54,423 nucleotides of DNA from Gammaproteobacteria bacterium (GTDB lineage Bacteria; Pseudomonadota; Gammaproteobacteria; Ga0077536): assembly GCA_020849475.1 (NCBI GenBank), contig JADLGE010000016.1, positions 1-54,423 of the forward strand, in the 5' to 3' direction. The notes beneath the pieces were generated by a model. It was not told the DNA's origin and did not search any database. It saw only the letters and a list, made by a program, of their open reading frames with translations. Below are positions 1-8,163 of this stretch, one piece after another. A program made the position numbers and the translations under genes. Within the stretch, counting starts at the first letter, position 1. Each line of letters starts with the position of its first letter.

Positions 1-1
1 C

Positions 2-1258
2 GCCGTGACCGTCGACGGCGGCGCGACGCTCGATGCCGGTCGCATCACCATTGAAAGCGGCGGCGCACTCGGTGTGCGTGACACCGGCAGCGCCGTGCAC
101 GTGGTGCAGGGCGTGTTCAATCACGGCGATTGGCAGATGAGCGGCGCCAGCATCTTGAGCGCCGAGAGCTTCGACAATTTCACCACTCTCGGTATCGCCG
201 GCGGCGCGAGCGCCACCGCCAACAGCATGATCAACCATGCCGGCGCCGGCGCCGTGGTGACGGGCGCCGGCAGCGCACTGGTGATTCATGGCGACCTCAC
301 CAACGACGGCAGCGTCGAGGTCAAAGCGGGCGGTGAGCTGAACACCCACAGCATCGACAACAACAGCAGCATGGTGGTCGACCAGGGCCGCGTGCAGACC
401 GACAGCCAGCTCAATGACGGCAGTCTCAAGGTCAGCGGCGTCAACGCGCACTACCAGGCCGAGCACGTCGTCACCCATCGCGGCACCATCGAAGTGCTGT
501 CCGGCGCCACGGCCAACATCGCCACGGTCGACAACCATGCTTCGTTCAAAGTCGATGGCGCGCATCTCGACGCGCAAAACTTCAACAACGACACCGACGG
601 TTCGTTGAGCTTGAGCAACGGCGCGACGGTCAGCTTCGGCGAAGCGCTGTCCGCCAGCCGTTTCGGCATCACCATCGACGGTGTGCAGGCGCACATGGAT
701 ACCGTGAAGTTCCAGCAGCTGGCCGGCTTCACCGCCATCAACGGCGGCGCGCTGGGCGCGAGCGATGCGTTTGGCGTGCAGTTCGCAGGCGGCGAGTTGC
801 GCGGCAACGGCAGCATCGACGGCCGCCTGGTGCTGAGCGCCAGCGGTGTGCTGACGCCTGGCGACGCCAATGATGAAACCGGCGAGTTCGATGTCGCCGC
901 CGGCCTGGATCTGCTCGGCGGCACGTTCGCCGTCGACCTTGGCGGCACGGCACGCGCGGATTACGACGTGCTCGATGTGCACGGCGCGGCCCACCTCGGC
1001 GGCACCCTCAAAGTCTCGCTGCTGTCAGGCTTCGTGCCGGTGCTGGGCGATGCCTTCGAAATCATCCTTGCCGACAGCATAAGCGGCGCTTTCGGCGCCA
1101 TGCTCCTGCCGACGCTCGGTGATGGCCTGAAGTTCACGACCATCAACACCGGCAGCTTCTTCCGTCTGCAGGTGGCGGCTGTGCCGCTGCCGGCGCCGGC
1201 CCTGCTGCTGGGCGGCGCGCTCGGCGTGCTGGGCTGGGCTTCGCGTCGGCGTGCATAG
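2..1258 (+). CDS. PEP-CTERM-type (VPLP variant) exported passenger protein, 5' end missing
   Basis: The frame is open to the left edge, so the start and signal peptide are outside the window; about 418 codons are visible. The visible part is a low-complexity, Gly/Ala/Asn/Asp-rich series of short degenerate repeats (patterns such as NHG, DGG, NNSS, VSGV), like the beta-helical passengers of autotransporter-associated-repeat proteins. Near residues 260-300 it has GNGSIDGRLVLSASGVLTPG, a motif common near the end of such beta-helices. The C-terminus is a tripartite sorting tail: VPLPAPA, a hydrophobic stretch, then SRRRA. This matches the PEP-CTERM/VPLPA-CTERM class recognised by exosortase. The likely role is a surface or extracellular-matrix protein. 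No exosortase gene is in the window. Confidence 0.8.
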   Translation, partial: AVTVDGGATLDAGRITIESGGALGVRDTGSAVHVVQGVFNHGDWQMSGASILSAESFDNFTTLGIAGGASATANSMINHAGAGAVVTGAGSALVIHGDLTNDGSVEVKAGGELNTHSIDNNSSMVVDQGRVQTDSQLNDGSLKVSGVNAHYQAEHVVTHRGTIEVLSGATANIATVDNHASFKVDGAHLDAQNFNNDTDGSLSLSNGATVSFGEALSASRFGITIDGVQAHMDTVKFQQLAGFTAINGGALGASDAFGVQFAGGELRGNGSIDGRLVLSASGVLTPGDANDETGEFDVAAGLDLLGGTFAVDLGGTARADYDVLDVHGAAHLGGTLKVSLLSGFVPVLGDAFEIILADSISGAFGAMLLPTLGDGLKFTTINTGSFFRLQVAAVPLPAPALLLGGALGVLGWASRRRA

Positions 1259-1279
1259 CCGCGGCGCCATCATGATTCG

Positions 1280-1303
1280 AATGTCAGACTGAAGTCTGAC
1301 ATT
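1280..1303. repeat. Intergenic palindrome, family copy 1
   Basis: Perfect inverted repeat with 11-bp arms: AATGTCAGACT, loop GA, AGTCTGACATT. It lies 21 bp after the stop of the first gene. There is no T-run, so it is not a classical intrinsic terminator, although it could act as a 3' stem-loop. Other copies of the family lie near 3146, 8095, 16664, 21540-21624, 22580-22694 and 24528-24606. Confidence 0.85.
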
Positions 1304-1439
1304 GAAACCGGTTTCCCGGGCGACAACCGAGCTTAATCCGCGGTTCGGTCTCGCGCCTGTCATCCCCCGCCAGCGGGTTTCGCCGGCGCGGCGCCTGCGT
1401 GTACTCTCATGACCCTCATGTGTCACAGGGGAGACGCGC

Positions 1440-3113
1440 GTGGCCCTCGATTTGCTCATCAAGAACGGTACCGTGGTCGATGGCAGCGGCGCGCCGCGCT
1501 ACCAGGCCGATGTCGGCGTGTTGCGCGGTCGCATCGTCAGCATCGGTAAGAGTAAGGACGCTGCCAAGCGCGTGATCGATGCCAGCGACTGCGTGGTCGC
1601 GCCGGGCTTCATCGACCCGCATACCCATTACGACGCACAGATGTGCTGGGACAACGCCGCCACGCCGTCGCCCTGGCACGGTGTGACCAGCGTGGTGATG
1701 GGCAATTGCGGGGTCGGCATCGCGCCGTGTCGGCCGGCTGCGCGCGAGATAGCGATGCGCGACCTGGTGAATGTCGAAGCCATTCCCTTCGAAGTGCTGG
1801 AGCGTGGCATCACCTGGGATTTCGAAACCTTCCCCGAATTCATGGCGGCCGCCGCGCGCCGCCGGCCCGGCGTCAATCTCGCTTTCCTTGCGCCGCTGAC
1901 GCCGTTCCGTCATTACGTGATGGGCGATGCCTCCATGGAGCGCGCCGCCAGCGCCGATGAAACCGCGCGTATCGCAGCGCTGCTCGGTGAAGCGATGGAC
2001 GCCGGCGCGTTTGGCTTTTCCAGCACCGTGCTCAATCAGCACATGGGCTTCGGCGGCCGCCCGCTGGCCTGTCGCAATGCCAGTCTCGCCGAATACCAGG
2101 CCTACGGCGACGTGTTGAAAAAACGCGGTCGGGGTGCAATCGAAGTGGCGCTGACGCGCCAGATTGCGGTGCTCGAAGACGACGGCTATGAGTTGCTCGA
2201 CGTGCTGCTGGCGGCGAGCGAACGACCGGTGACCTTCATCGCGATGTTCGACCGCGACGACATTCCCGAAGCGGTGCGCGACACGCTCGCCAAAATCGCG
2301 CCGCTGATCGCGCGCGGCGCGCGGCCGCAGACCTCGCCCCTGCCGCTGACTCGCGAACTTAATATGCGCAATCCCTTCGTGTTCGCGCCGTTCCCGTCGT
2401 GGCGTGCATTGTTCGTCGATCAGTCCAAGCCCGCGCAGCGCGCGATATACGCGGACCCTGAGTTTCGCGCGCAGTTTCGCGAGGATTTGAAACGGCCCCA
2501 GACTTTCGGCAACTGGACGCGGGTGCGTGTGCACGAAGTGCGCAACGCTGAACTGAAGGGCTTTGAAGGCAAGACCATCGACGAAATCGCGAAAGCCCAA
2601 GGCAAGGATCCGGTCGATGCTTTTCTCGATCTGACGTTGGCCGACGACCTCGACAATGAATTCATCCTCTCGACCTTCAATCACCGCGTCGATCGCATGA
2701 AAGAGATCCTCGCCAATCGCGACATGCTGCTCGGCTTAGGCGACGGCGGCGCGCATGTCGACATCCTGTGTGACGCCGGCTATCCGACTTTTCTGCTCGG
2801 CACCTGGGTGCGTGAACACGCTGCGCTGACGCTCGAAGAAGGCGTGCGGCGCCTGACCGGCGACCCGGCGGACTTCTTCGGCATCCGCGACCGGGGGCGA
2901 CTGGGCGTGGGGCTGGCCGCCGACATCACCGTGTTCGACCCGGCCACGGTCGGTTCCAGCAATCGCGGCGAGCGACGCTACGATCTGCCGGGCGGCGCCA
3001 AGCGCATCGTCATGCCGTCGCGCGGCATCCTGCACACGATAGTCAATGGTGAAACGCTGTATGAGAACGGTGCGGTGACCGAGGCGCGCGCCGGGCAGGT
3101 GTTGCGCTCCTGA
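1440..3113 (+). CDS. N-acyl-D-amino-acid deacylase family amidohydrolase
   Basis: 557 aa; GTG start at 1440 preceded by AGGGGAGA (1427-1434). It is a cytoplasmic amidohydrolase-superfamily enzyme. The N-terminal composite beta domain (LLIKNGTVVDGSG) leads to the metal-binding HTH at His61/His63 (FIDPHTHYDAQ). Cys90 in GNCGVG is at the position of the metal-bridging Cys of D-aminoacylase. A conserved GDGGAHVD segment lies near residues 435-442, and the C-terminal beta domain returns with LGVGLAADITVFDP. The family removes N-acyl groups from D-amino acids, but many members annotated this way have unknown substrates. It stands alone: the next gene is convergent and the upstream gene is an unrelated surface protein. 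The fold is very likely, the substrate uncertain. Confidence 0.85.
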   Translation: MALDLLIKNGTVVDGSGAPRYQADVGVLRGRIVSIGKSKDAAKRVIDASDCVVAPGFIDPHTHYDAQMCWDNAATPSPWHGVTSVVMGNCGVGIAPCRPAAREIAMRDLVNVEAIPFEVLERGITWDFETFPEFMAAAARRRPGVNLAFLAPLTPFRHYVMGDASMERAASADETARIAALLGEAMDAGAFGFSSTVLNQHMGFGGRPLACRNASLAEYQAYGDVLKKRGRGAIEVALTRQIAVLEDDGYELLDVLLAASERPVTFIAMFDRDDIPEAVRDTLAKIAPLIARGARPQTSPLPLTRELNMRNPFVFAPFPSWRALFVDQSKPAQRAIYADPEFRAQFREDLKRPQTFGNWTRVRVHEVRNAELKGFEGKTIDEIAKAQGKDPVDAFLDLTLADDLDNEFILSTFNHRVDRMKEILANRDMLLGLGDGGAHVDILCDAGYPTFLLGTWVREHAALTLEEGVRRLTGDPADFFGIRDRGRLGVGLAADITVFDPATVGSSNRGERRYDLPGGAKRIVMPSRGILHTIVNGETLYENGAVTEARAGQVLRS

Positions 3114-3142
3114 GCGGCCACATACGTTCGTTTGCTTTTTCG

Positions 3143-3190
3143 AATGTCAGACTGAAGTCTGACCCACAGGCTTTGCCACCTGTGGGTCAG
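3143..3190. repeat. Palindrome family copy 2 overlapping a second hairpin
   Basis: GTCAGACT-GA-AGTCTGAC (3146-3163) is the family core. Its 3' arm is also part of a second perfect inverted repeat, CTGACCCACAGG (3159-3170) with CCTGTGGGTCAG (3179-3190) and an 8-nt loop. The two stems share bases 3159-3163, so they cannot both form on one strand. Confidence 0.8.
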
Positions 3191-3196
3191 GCGTCC

Positions 3197-3341
3197 GGAA
3201 GCGCTGATCAAGCCTGGCAAGCAGCGCTGTCGCTTGATCAGAGCTTCCGTCAGTCTGAGATTTTGCCAACGATTCGGTCAGGGAAGCCTGGAGGCGGGTC
3301 ATCCCTGACCCTCGGCATCGACGCGTCCTGCGAGCGATGCC
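3197..3341. repeat. Three further hairpins in a convergent intergenic region
   Basis: In the 279 bp between two converging genes there are: arms 3197-3213 / 3232-3248 (16 of 17 pairs, 18-nt loop); arms GGTCAGGGA 3276-3284 / TCCCTGACC 3302-3310 (perfect, 17-nt loop); and GGCATCG 3314-3320 / CGATGCC 3335-3341 (perfect). None is followed by a T-run. Together they probably work as a bidirectional barrier or RNA 3'-end-protecting structure. I see no gene in 3114-3392. Confidence 0.7.
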
Positions 3342-3392
3342 GATTGCGCCGCGGCCATGACGAGGAGGGCTCGTCCAAGCGCGGCGCCAGGT

Positions 3393-4616
3393 TCAATGCG
3401 CCCGTGCGCGTCGTGAACCACGCCGTGCCAGCAGCGCGAGTGACGCGCCGAGCAGCCACGCCGATGGCGGCAACGGCACGGGTGTGCTGACCAACGCGAA
3501 AGGCGAGAAGCTGGTGACGGTCAGCGTCACCGTGTTGGCCTCGGTGTTGAGTGTCTGCGCCGGCGTTTCCCACGCACCGTTGGTGAAATGCACGATGGAC
3601 AGCAGGTCTTCCTCGCCGGGCTTCAGCACGCTGTCGTCATAGCGAATGGTGATGGTCTGCGCGCTGCCGTCACCGGCGATGGTGTGTACGTCGAACAACT
3701 GCGCGAAACCATCGCCCGCCAGCTTCAAGCCGCCGAGTTCCGGAAACGCGCCGCTTTCAATCAGCGACGCGACCGCGTCGGGACCGAACAGGCCGTTGTC
3801 ATCGGCGCCCGCCAGCGGCCGCCCGAACACGAACTGATCGGTCGAATACCACACGTTGTAGCCGACGAAATCGCCGCCCAGCAGCGCCGGCGTGAAAAAG
3901 CCGCGGGTGTTGTCCGAGGTGTAATGGCCCGAATACAGCCACAGCCCGGCCTGGGTCCAGTTGTCGGGCACGAGGTGGGTGTCGACGACGAGATTGAGGT
4001 AGTCGGCCGCACCCTGCGCGAAACCGCCCAGTGCCGCGAACTGCTCCGCGCTGGCATGCCGCAGACCGGTGCTTGCGTCGTTCAACAGGTAACCGCCGGT
4101 GGCGGTGAAGTCGACTTCAGTGTGGGTGCCGAGCCACGCCGGGTTGGCGCCGGTGTAGAGGAAGTCGGCGGTGTAATCGATGTTCATACGGCCATCGAAA
4201 GTCGCCGACAGCTCGCGCACCGGGCCTGAGTTGGTGATGTGGAACGACGACAGGTTGGTGCGCTTGTCATCCGCTGACAGTGCGAAGCCGCGAATGTCGA
4301 CGCGCTGGCCACTCACTTCGAAATTGTCCCAGGTCGCGCTGCCGCTCATGTAACTCGATACCGGCGCCTGGCCAAACGGCAGGTTGAACTGGAACGCGGT
4401 CGACAGCGCGCCCTGCGGGTTGGCAAATCCCGGCGGCACGCCGAAAGCCGCCAGCGACGAATCGCTGCCATTGGCGCGGATGTAGCCGTCGAAAAGATTG
4501 CCGCCGTGGCCGATGGCGGCCGGCACGTCAACGGTGTGATAGGTGATGAGCGCCTGGGCGGACGGTGCACCGGCCACACAGGCCAGTGCGAAAACGAGGG
4601 GTGGGTAGCGGTTCAT
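3393..4616 (-). CDS. Exported protein with VPLP-type C-terminal sorting tail
   Basis: 407 aa. The start is taken at 4616 (MNRYPP...) because AGGAAGGA lies just upstream and a clean signal peptide follows (hydrophobic residues 5-15, APSAQA cleavage site near 22). The body has no catalytic motif I recognise; it is rich in beta-strand-like and Asn/Gly segments, typical of PEP-CTERM surface proteins. The tail is VPLPPSAWLLG, a hydrophobic helix and RRGSRRARAH, which fits exosortase-type sorting. Just before the tail, the segment ILHFTNGAWETP-like (VHFTNGAWETPAQTLNTEA) resembles the Ig-like linker common in choice-of-anchor proteins. Function is not predicted beyond a surface location. A short same-strand gap separates it from the LuxR gene upstream. 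Confidence 0.75.
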   Translation of the reverse strand: MNRYPPLVFALACVAGAPSAQALITYHTVDVPAAIGHGGNLFDGYIRANGSDSSLAAFGVPPGFANPQGALSTAFQFNLPFGQAPVSSYMSGSATWDNFEVSGQRVDIRGFALSADDKRTNLSSFHITNSGPVRELSATFDGRMNIDYTADFLYTGANPAWLGTHTEVDFTATGGYLLNDASTGLRHASAEQFAALGGFAQGAADYLNLVVDTHLVPDNWTQAGLWLYSGHYTSDNTRGFFTPALLGGDFVGYNVWYSTDQFVFGRPLAGADDNGLFGPDAVASLIESGAFPELGGLKLAGDGFAQLFDVHTIAGDGSAQTITIRYDDSVLKPGEEDLLSIVHFTNGAWETPAQTLNTEANTVTLTVTSFSPFALVSTPVPLPPSAWLLGASLALLARRGSRRARAH

Positions 4617-4743
4617 GACGTCCTTCCTGTGCTGCTGGAATGGGATGAGCGCCCGTGGCTTTTGCATACGGCGCCCGCTTCATATCTTTTCAAGCGATGG
4701 GCGCTCGCGGCATCTCCCATTTGTGATGGGGCGCCACGCCGCC

Positions 4744-5439
4744 TCAGGCGTCGGGGCGGGCGCCGCATTCACGCAGCGGCGGCAGCGCGCTGCGGATCAG
4801 CGCCACCAGTTCGCCCTGCTTATGCACGCCGAGCTTTTCGTAGATTCTTTTCAGGGTGAAGCGCGCGCTCTCGTAGGTGACGCCGGCGACCACGGCGACG
4901 CTCTGCACCGAACCGCCATCGGCGATACCGATCGCGATACGGGTTTCCGCCGCCGTGAAGCCGAACATCGCGCGCACCCGCGATGCATGGATATGCGCAG
5001 GCCTGGCGCCGAGATCGGTGATGTACATGGTGGCAGTGGCGCCGGTGCGAGCGCGCAGCGCTGGCGTCGTCAGTTCAACGACCAAGGCATAGGACTGCTG
5101 CGCGCCATCGCGCAGCAGCATGGCGCCGCCGCGCGGTTCATGAGGGCCAAGCGCGCCATACATGAGGGAGTGCAGGCGACGCGATTCACCGGCCTGCACC
5201 GCGGTCACCCGTTCCTGCACGAGCTTCAAGCAGGTGCCGAGTGCGAACATGGCCTGCGCGGTGGCGTTGCACAGCATGAGTTTGCCGGCGCCGTCGACGA
5301 TGGCCACGCCGCAGGCCAGGCGGTCGAGCGCATCGGCTGAGAGCGCGCCGCGCAGCTCGGTTTCCAGCCACGCCGATGGCGCAGGCGCTGCCGTGTCGAA
5401 AGCCGTGCACAGGCTCAACCGTTGTTCGTGCTGATTCAT
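4744..5439 (-). CDS. LuxR-family (helix-turn-helix) transcriptional regulator
   Basis: 231 aa. The start at 5439 (MNQHEQ) is supported by GAGGAGG upstream. Residues 40-150 look like a PAS-like sensor region (GVAIVDGAGKLMLCNATAQAMF). The C-terminal 65 residues are a GerE/LuxR helix-turn-helix with FGFTAAETRIAIGIADGG and ARFTLKRIYEKLGV, the usual recognition-helix pattern. There is no phospho-acceptor receiver domain and no recognisable homoserine-lactone-binding pattern. It lies directly upstream of, and in the same direction as, the VPLP-tail protein, so control of that gene is possible but unproven. Confidence 0.8.
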   Translation of the reverse strand: MNQHEQRLSLCTAFDTAAPAPSAWLETELRGALSADALDRLACGVAIVDGAGKLMLCNATAQAMFALGTCLKLVQERVTAVQAGESRRLHSLMYGALGPHEPRGGAMLLRDGAQQSYALVVELTTPALRARTGATATMYITDLGARPAHIHASRVRAMFGFTAAETRIAIGIADGGSVQSVAVVAGVTYESARFTLKRIYEKLGVHKQGELVALIRSALPPLRECGARPDA

Positions 5440-5698
5440 GGCTCCTCCTCGCACGCACTGCGGCGCCGATTCGACGCTGTGTGCGTCTGCGGGAAGAGAC
5501 TAGGGGCGCGCGGTGCGCGGCGAAATGAGAAATGCCACTTAATTACCGCGGTCGGCTTGCTGTCGACACGGCCTGCAACGCGCGGCGAGCGAGGAGACGT
5601 GAATGGAATGGGTGATCGCGTTCAGCCACGACCACCCCTGCATATGTGCGACGACTTGAAACCTTATGCGGTCGCAAGTCATCGGCATACAGCTGCGC
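5440..5698. other. Intergenic space between LuxR gene and flavoprotein gene
   Basis: About 260 bp with no credible coding frame. It should hold the promoter of the minus-strand LuxR gene. I see no convincing -10/-35 pair, hairpin terminator or repeat-family copy in it. Confidence 0.5.
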
Positions 5699-6997
5699 TC
5701 AGGCAAAGCTGTCGGTGAACAGGCTGTCCGCCCAGGTAAACATATCCTGATAGGTGTCCTGATCAATCTGCGCGGTCGGCGCTTCACCCAGATCGACCCG
5801 GTGCATGCCCTTGCCTTTCACGGCGCCGGTGGCATCGAAGATGTCGCCATAGATGAAGTTGGCGGACAACCACGAAGCGCTGCGCGCGGTAATCGGACTG
5901 TAGCAGGCCGAGCTGGTCGCAATATTGCGGTCGGGCGCCTCGCCATTGAAGGCACGCAGGATGGCGTCCGCGCACACTTTGGCTTCGGAATTGGCCATGT
6001 GTCCCGACTTCGGTACGGCCTTGCCGTCACTGGCGGGCACTGCGCTCGCATCGCCGATGACGTGCACATTCGGGTAGCCCGTGATGCCATAGGTCAGTGG
6101 GTCCACAGGTACGAAGCCACTCGCATTGACGCCGAGCGCAGCCGCGATGCCGCCGGCTCGATGGGCGGGAATGATGTTCAGGACTTTTGCATTGCTCACG
6201 TTCATGGCGCTGGTGGTGATACTGCGCGAAGCAGAATCGACGGACTGTACGTTGGCATTGGGCACGTACAGGATGCGGCCCGCGTGAGTCACGTTGAACG
6301 CGCGGGTAAAGGCTTCCGGTTCTGCCTGTATGCTGGCATTCGCGTCGAGCACCACCACCATTGCGCCGGCGCGGTTCATGCGTTTGAGATAGTCGGCCAC
6401 CATGCACGCGCGCTCATAGGGGCCGGGCGGGCAACGATAGGGCGACTTGGGAATGGTCATGACGAAGCGATCATTGTTGCGCATCGTCGCCAACTGGTTC
6501 TTGAGCAGCGTGGTCTGCGTCCCGGCCTGCCACGCATGAGGTGTGAGGGAGGGATTCCAATTGCCGGGCGGCGCAACGAAATCAATCCCAGGCGCGATGA
6601 CCAGGTGATCGTAGTCGAGTGTCTGATTGCCCTTGGCCGTGCTGATGGTCACGCGTTTACCCGGCGGGTCGACCGACAGTGCCCGGCCTTGCACGACCGA
6701 AACGCCATGCGTGGTGCGCAGCGTCTGGTAGCTCAAGGTAATGCGGCTCATGCCCACCAGCCCGGTGACCACCAGGTTGGACAGGATGCAGGAGACATGG
6801 GCACTGGCCGGGTCGACCAGCGTCACGTTCACGTTGCCACCCCACAGGCGCAGGTACTTCGCGACCGAGGCGCCGCCAAAGCCGCCGCCTATTACCACCA
6901 CGCGCGGCGCCGCCGCCAGACTCGTACGTGGCAACATGGCCATGCTGCCGGCGATACCGGCCATGCGCAAAAAGCTTCTTCTGTTGAAAGTCTTCAT
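5699..6997 (-). CDS. fccB: Flavocytochrome c sulfide dehydrogenase, FAD subunit
   Basis: 432 aa. The start at 6997 (MKTFNRRSFLRM) is supported by AGGAGCAAGGA upstream. The N-terminus is a Tat signal (RRSFLRMAG, then a hydrophobic segment ending near SLAAA), so the protein is periplasmic. VVVIGGGFGGASVAKYL is the FAD-binding Rossmann motif. YRCPPGPYERAC is characteristic of FCSD/SoxF flavoproteins and carries one redox Cys. The C-terminal FCSD flavin-binding domain includes SSACYSPI, with the likely partner Cys. The family oxidises sulfide to sulfur and passes electrons to a cytochrome c subunit. The cytochrome gene is immediately upstream (20 bp between its stop codon and this start), so the two form an operon. 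Confidence 0.9.
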   Translation of the reverse strand: MKTFNRRSFLRMAGIAGSMAMLPRTSLAAAPRVVVIGGGFGGASVAKYLRLWGGNVNVTLVDPASAHVSCILSNLVVTGLVGMSRITLSYQTLRTTHGVSVVQGRALSVDPPGKRVTISTAKGNQTLDYDHLVIAPGIDFVAPPGNWNPSLTPHAWQAGTQTTLLKNQLATMRNNDRFVMTIPKSPYRCPPGPYERACMVADYLKRMNRAGAMVVVLDANASIQAEPEAFTRAFNVTHAGRILYVPNANVQSVDSASRSITTSAMNVSNAKVLNIIPAHRAGGIAAALGVNASGFVPVDPLTYGITGYPNVHVIGDASAVPASDGKAVPKSGHMANSEAKVCADAILRAFNGEAPDRNIATSSACYSPITARSASWLSANFIYGDIFDATGAVKGKGMHRVDLGEAPTAQIDQDTYQDMFTWADSLFTDSFA

Positions 6998-7017
6998 TGT
7001 CCTTGCTCCTCCGCGCT

Positions 7018-7347
7018 TCAATGGCCGCCGCCAGGCAAGCTGGCGAAATAGTCGGCGATAGCGCGCAATTGCTGATCCGTGTAGCCGCGTGCCTGGCGGT
7101 CCATGATCGATTCGATGCGCGTGTGGAATTTCATCTCGCGCAGTTCGCTGTAGAGCTCCTGCGCCGACTCGCCCGCCAGTTCATCGAAACCACGACCGCT
7201 GCCGCCGGTGCCATGACACTGCGCACATTGCGCCGCGAGCAGACGTCCTGCGGGAGGCGCCGCGGCAGCGTTTCCGCTCGCCAGGCAGGCGAGTGCGATG
7301 GCGGCAGCGATACTCAGGGGCCGCTTATGCCTGATATTCGTTTTCAT
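7018..7347 (-). CDS. Monohaem cytochrome c, probable partner subunit of the FAD protein
   Basis: 109 aa. The start at 7347 (MKTNIRHK) follows AAAGGAG. A signal peptide (LSIAAAIALACLASGNAAAA) directs export. There is one haem motif, CAQCH, near residue 40, with a candidate distal Met in ESIMDRQARG near residue 84; a second CxxCH is absent. Size and motifs fit the c553/class I group often found as the electron acceptor of FccB. Classical FccA of purple sulfur bacteria is dihaem and larger, so this is a short, single-haem version. Co-transcription with the flavoprotein gene supports a sulfide-oxidising complex. Confidence 0.85.
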   Translation of the reverse strand: MKTNIRHKRPLSIAAAIALACLASGNAAAAPPAGRLLAAQCAQCHGTGGSGRGFDELAGESAQELYSELREMKFHTRIESIMDRQARGYTDQQLRAIADYFASLPGGGH

Positions 7348-7624
7348 GAGTTGCTCCTTTCGAACCGCGTCACTCCCTGTGAGTGGCGAAGTGTTCGTGG
7401 CCACGAAGCTACGCCATCGAGCGATGACGAATGCCAAGCAGGTCGCAAGCGCGGCCTGCGCTCATGCACTCAAGTCGAGGTTGCCAATCGACTCACAGTT
7501 CACGCCGCGAGACAGAATTTCGTGAGCAAGAAATTGTGGAAGGGAAGTGCGCCAGCATTGATCTGGCGCAAGAACGCAGCGATTGAAGTGTAGTTGGGAG
7601 AGCGCCGGCGAGGCGTTCTCGCAC
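7348..7624. other. Upstream region of the cytochrome gene with one hairpin
   Basis: 277 bp without a coding frame I can support. GAGAGCGCC (7598-7606) and GGCGTTCTC (7612-7620) pair with one G-T wobble around a 5-nt loop, just after the minus-strand SnoaL gene. This is a possible terminator stem for that gene, but without a U-tract. The rest should include the promoter of the sulfide dehydrogenase pair. Confidence 0.5.
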
Positions 7625-7996
7625 TCAACCGTAATCGTGATAATCCACCACGCGTCCCGCGCGTATGGTCCAGATACAGGCCAGCTCGAGCTTCACCGTC
7701 TCGCCTTTTTTGGCGAAGCCTTCGACATCGTCATTGGGCGTGCCTTCCCAGGTCAGTTCACTGACCACCGTGTCGCCCGCCACGAATTGACGGCGCAACG
7801 AGTGGAAGCGGCGGTCGGGCAACAGTTCCGCGAACTGACGCATGACGGCCAGCATGGACTCGGCGCCATTGAGGAGCGCGCCGCGGTTGTGATGTTCGAC
7901 ATGGATATCGGGGCTCATGAGATTCGCCAGCATGTCGAAATCCCGGGCGTTGTACGCCGCAATCCAGCGGTTGGCGATATCAAGCGGAGCAGTCAT
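7625..7996 (-). CDS. SnoaL-like / NTF2-fold protein
   Basis: 123 aa. The start at 7996 (MTAPLDIANRW) has GAGGA upstream. The pattern ANRWIAAYNARDFDMLANLMSPDIHVEH, followed by a later TIRAGRVVDYHDYG, is characteristic of the SnoaL/NTF2 cone fold. Members include small isomerases, hydrolases and proteins of unknown function. His and Asp residues that could line the pocket are present, but the reaction cannot be predicted. It is transcribed as a single gene between the monooxygenase operon and the sulfide dehydrogenase pair. Confidence 0.75.
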   Translation of the reverse strand: MTAPLDIANRWIAAYNARDFDMLANLMSPDIHVEHHNRGALLNGAESMLAVMRQFAELLPDRRFHSLRRQFVAGDTVVSELTWEGTPNDDVEGFAKKGETVKLELACIWTIRAGRVVDYHDYG

Positions 7997-8094
7997 GGCG
8001 CGGTCCTCGTGACGTGGCGGGTGAGTCGATGACCGCAAGCTATGCGCGAAGCCGGCGCGACGTCAATATTGAGCGGGCCGCGCTTGCTGTCCGC

Positions 8095-8122
8095 TGTGGG
8101 TCAGACTGAAGTCTGACCCACA
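8095..8122. repeat. Palindrome family copy 3, fully symmetric form
   Basis: Perfect inverted repeat with 13-bp arms around a GA loop: TGTGGGTCAGACT (8095-8107) and AGTCTGACCCACA (8110-8122). It lies between the end of the monooxygenase reductase gene (8164) and the start of the SnoaL gene, both on the minus strand. It could therefore mark the 3' end of the monooxygenase transcript. Confidence 0.85.
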
Positions 8123-8163
8123 CAAGAAAGAGCCCATTTTTCTTTGCATGGAACCGGGTGTGG

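Noticed and set aside
5666..7051. + strand open frame of about 460 codons opposite the flavoprotein gene
   Set aside because: No recognisable domain; the minus strand encodes a Tat signal, FAD motif and FCSD-specific motifs.
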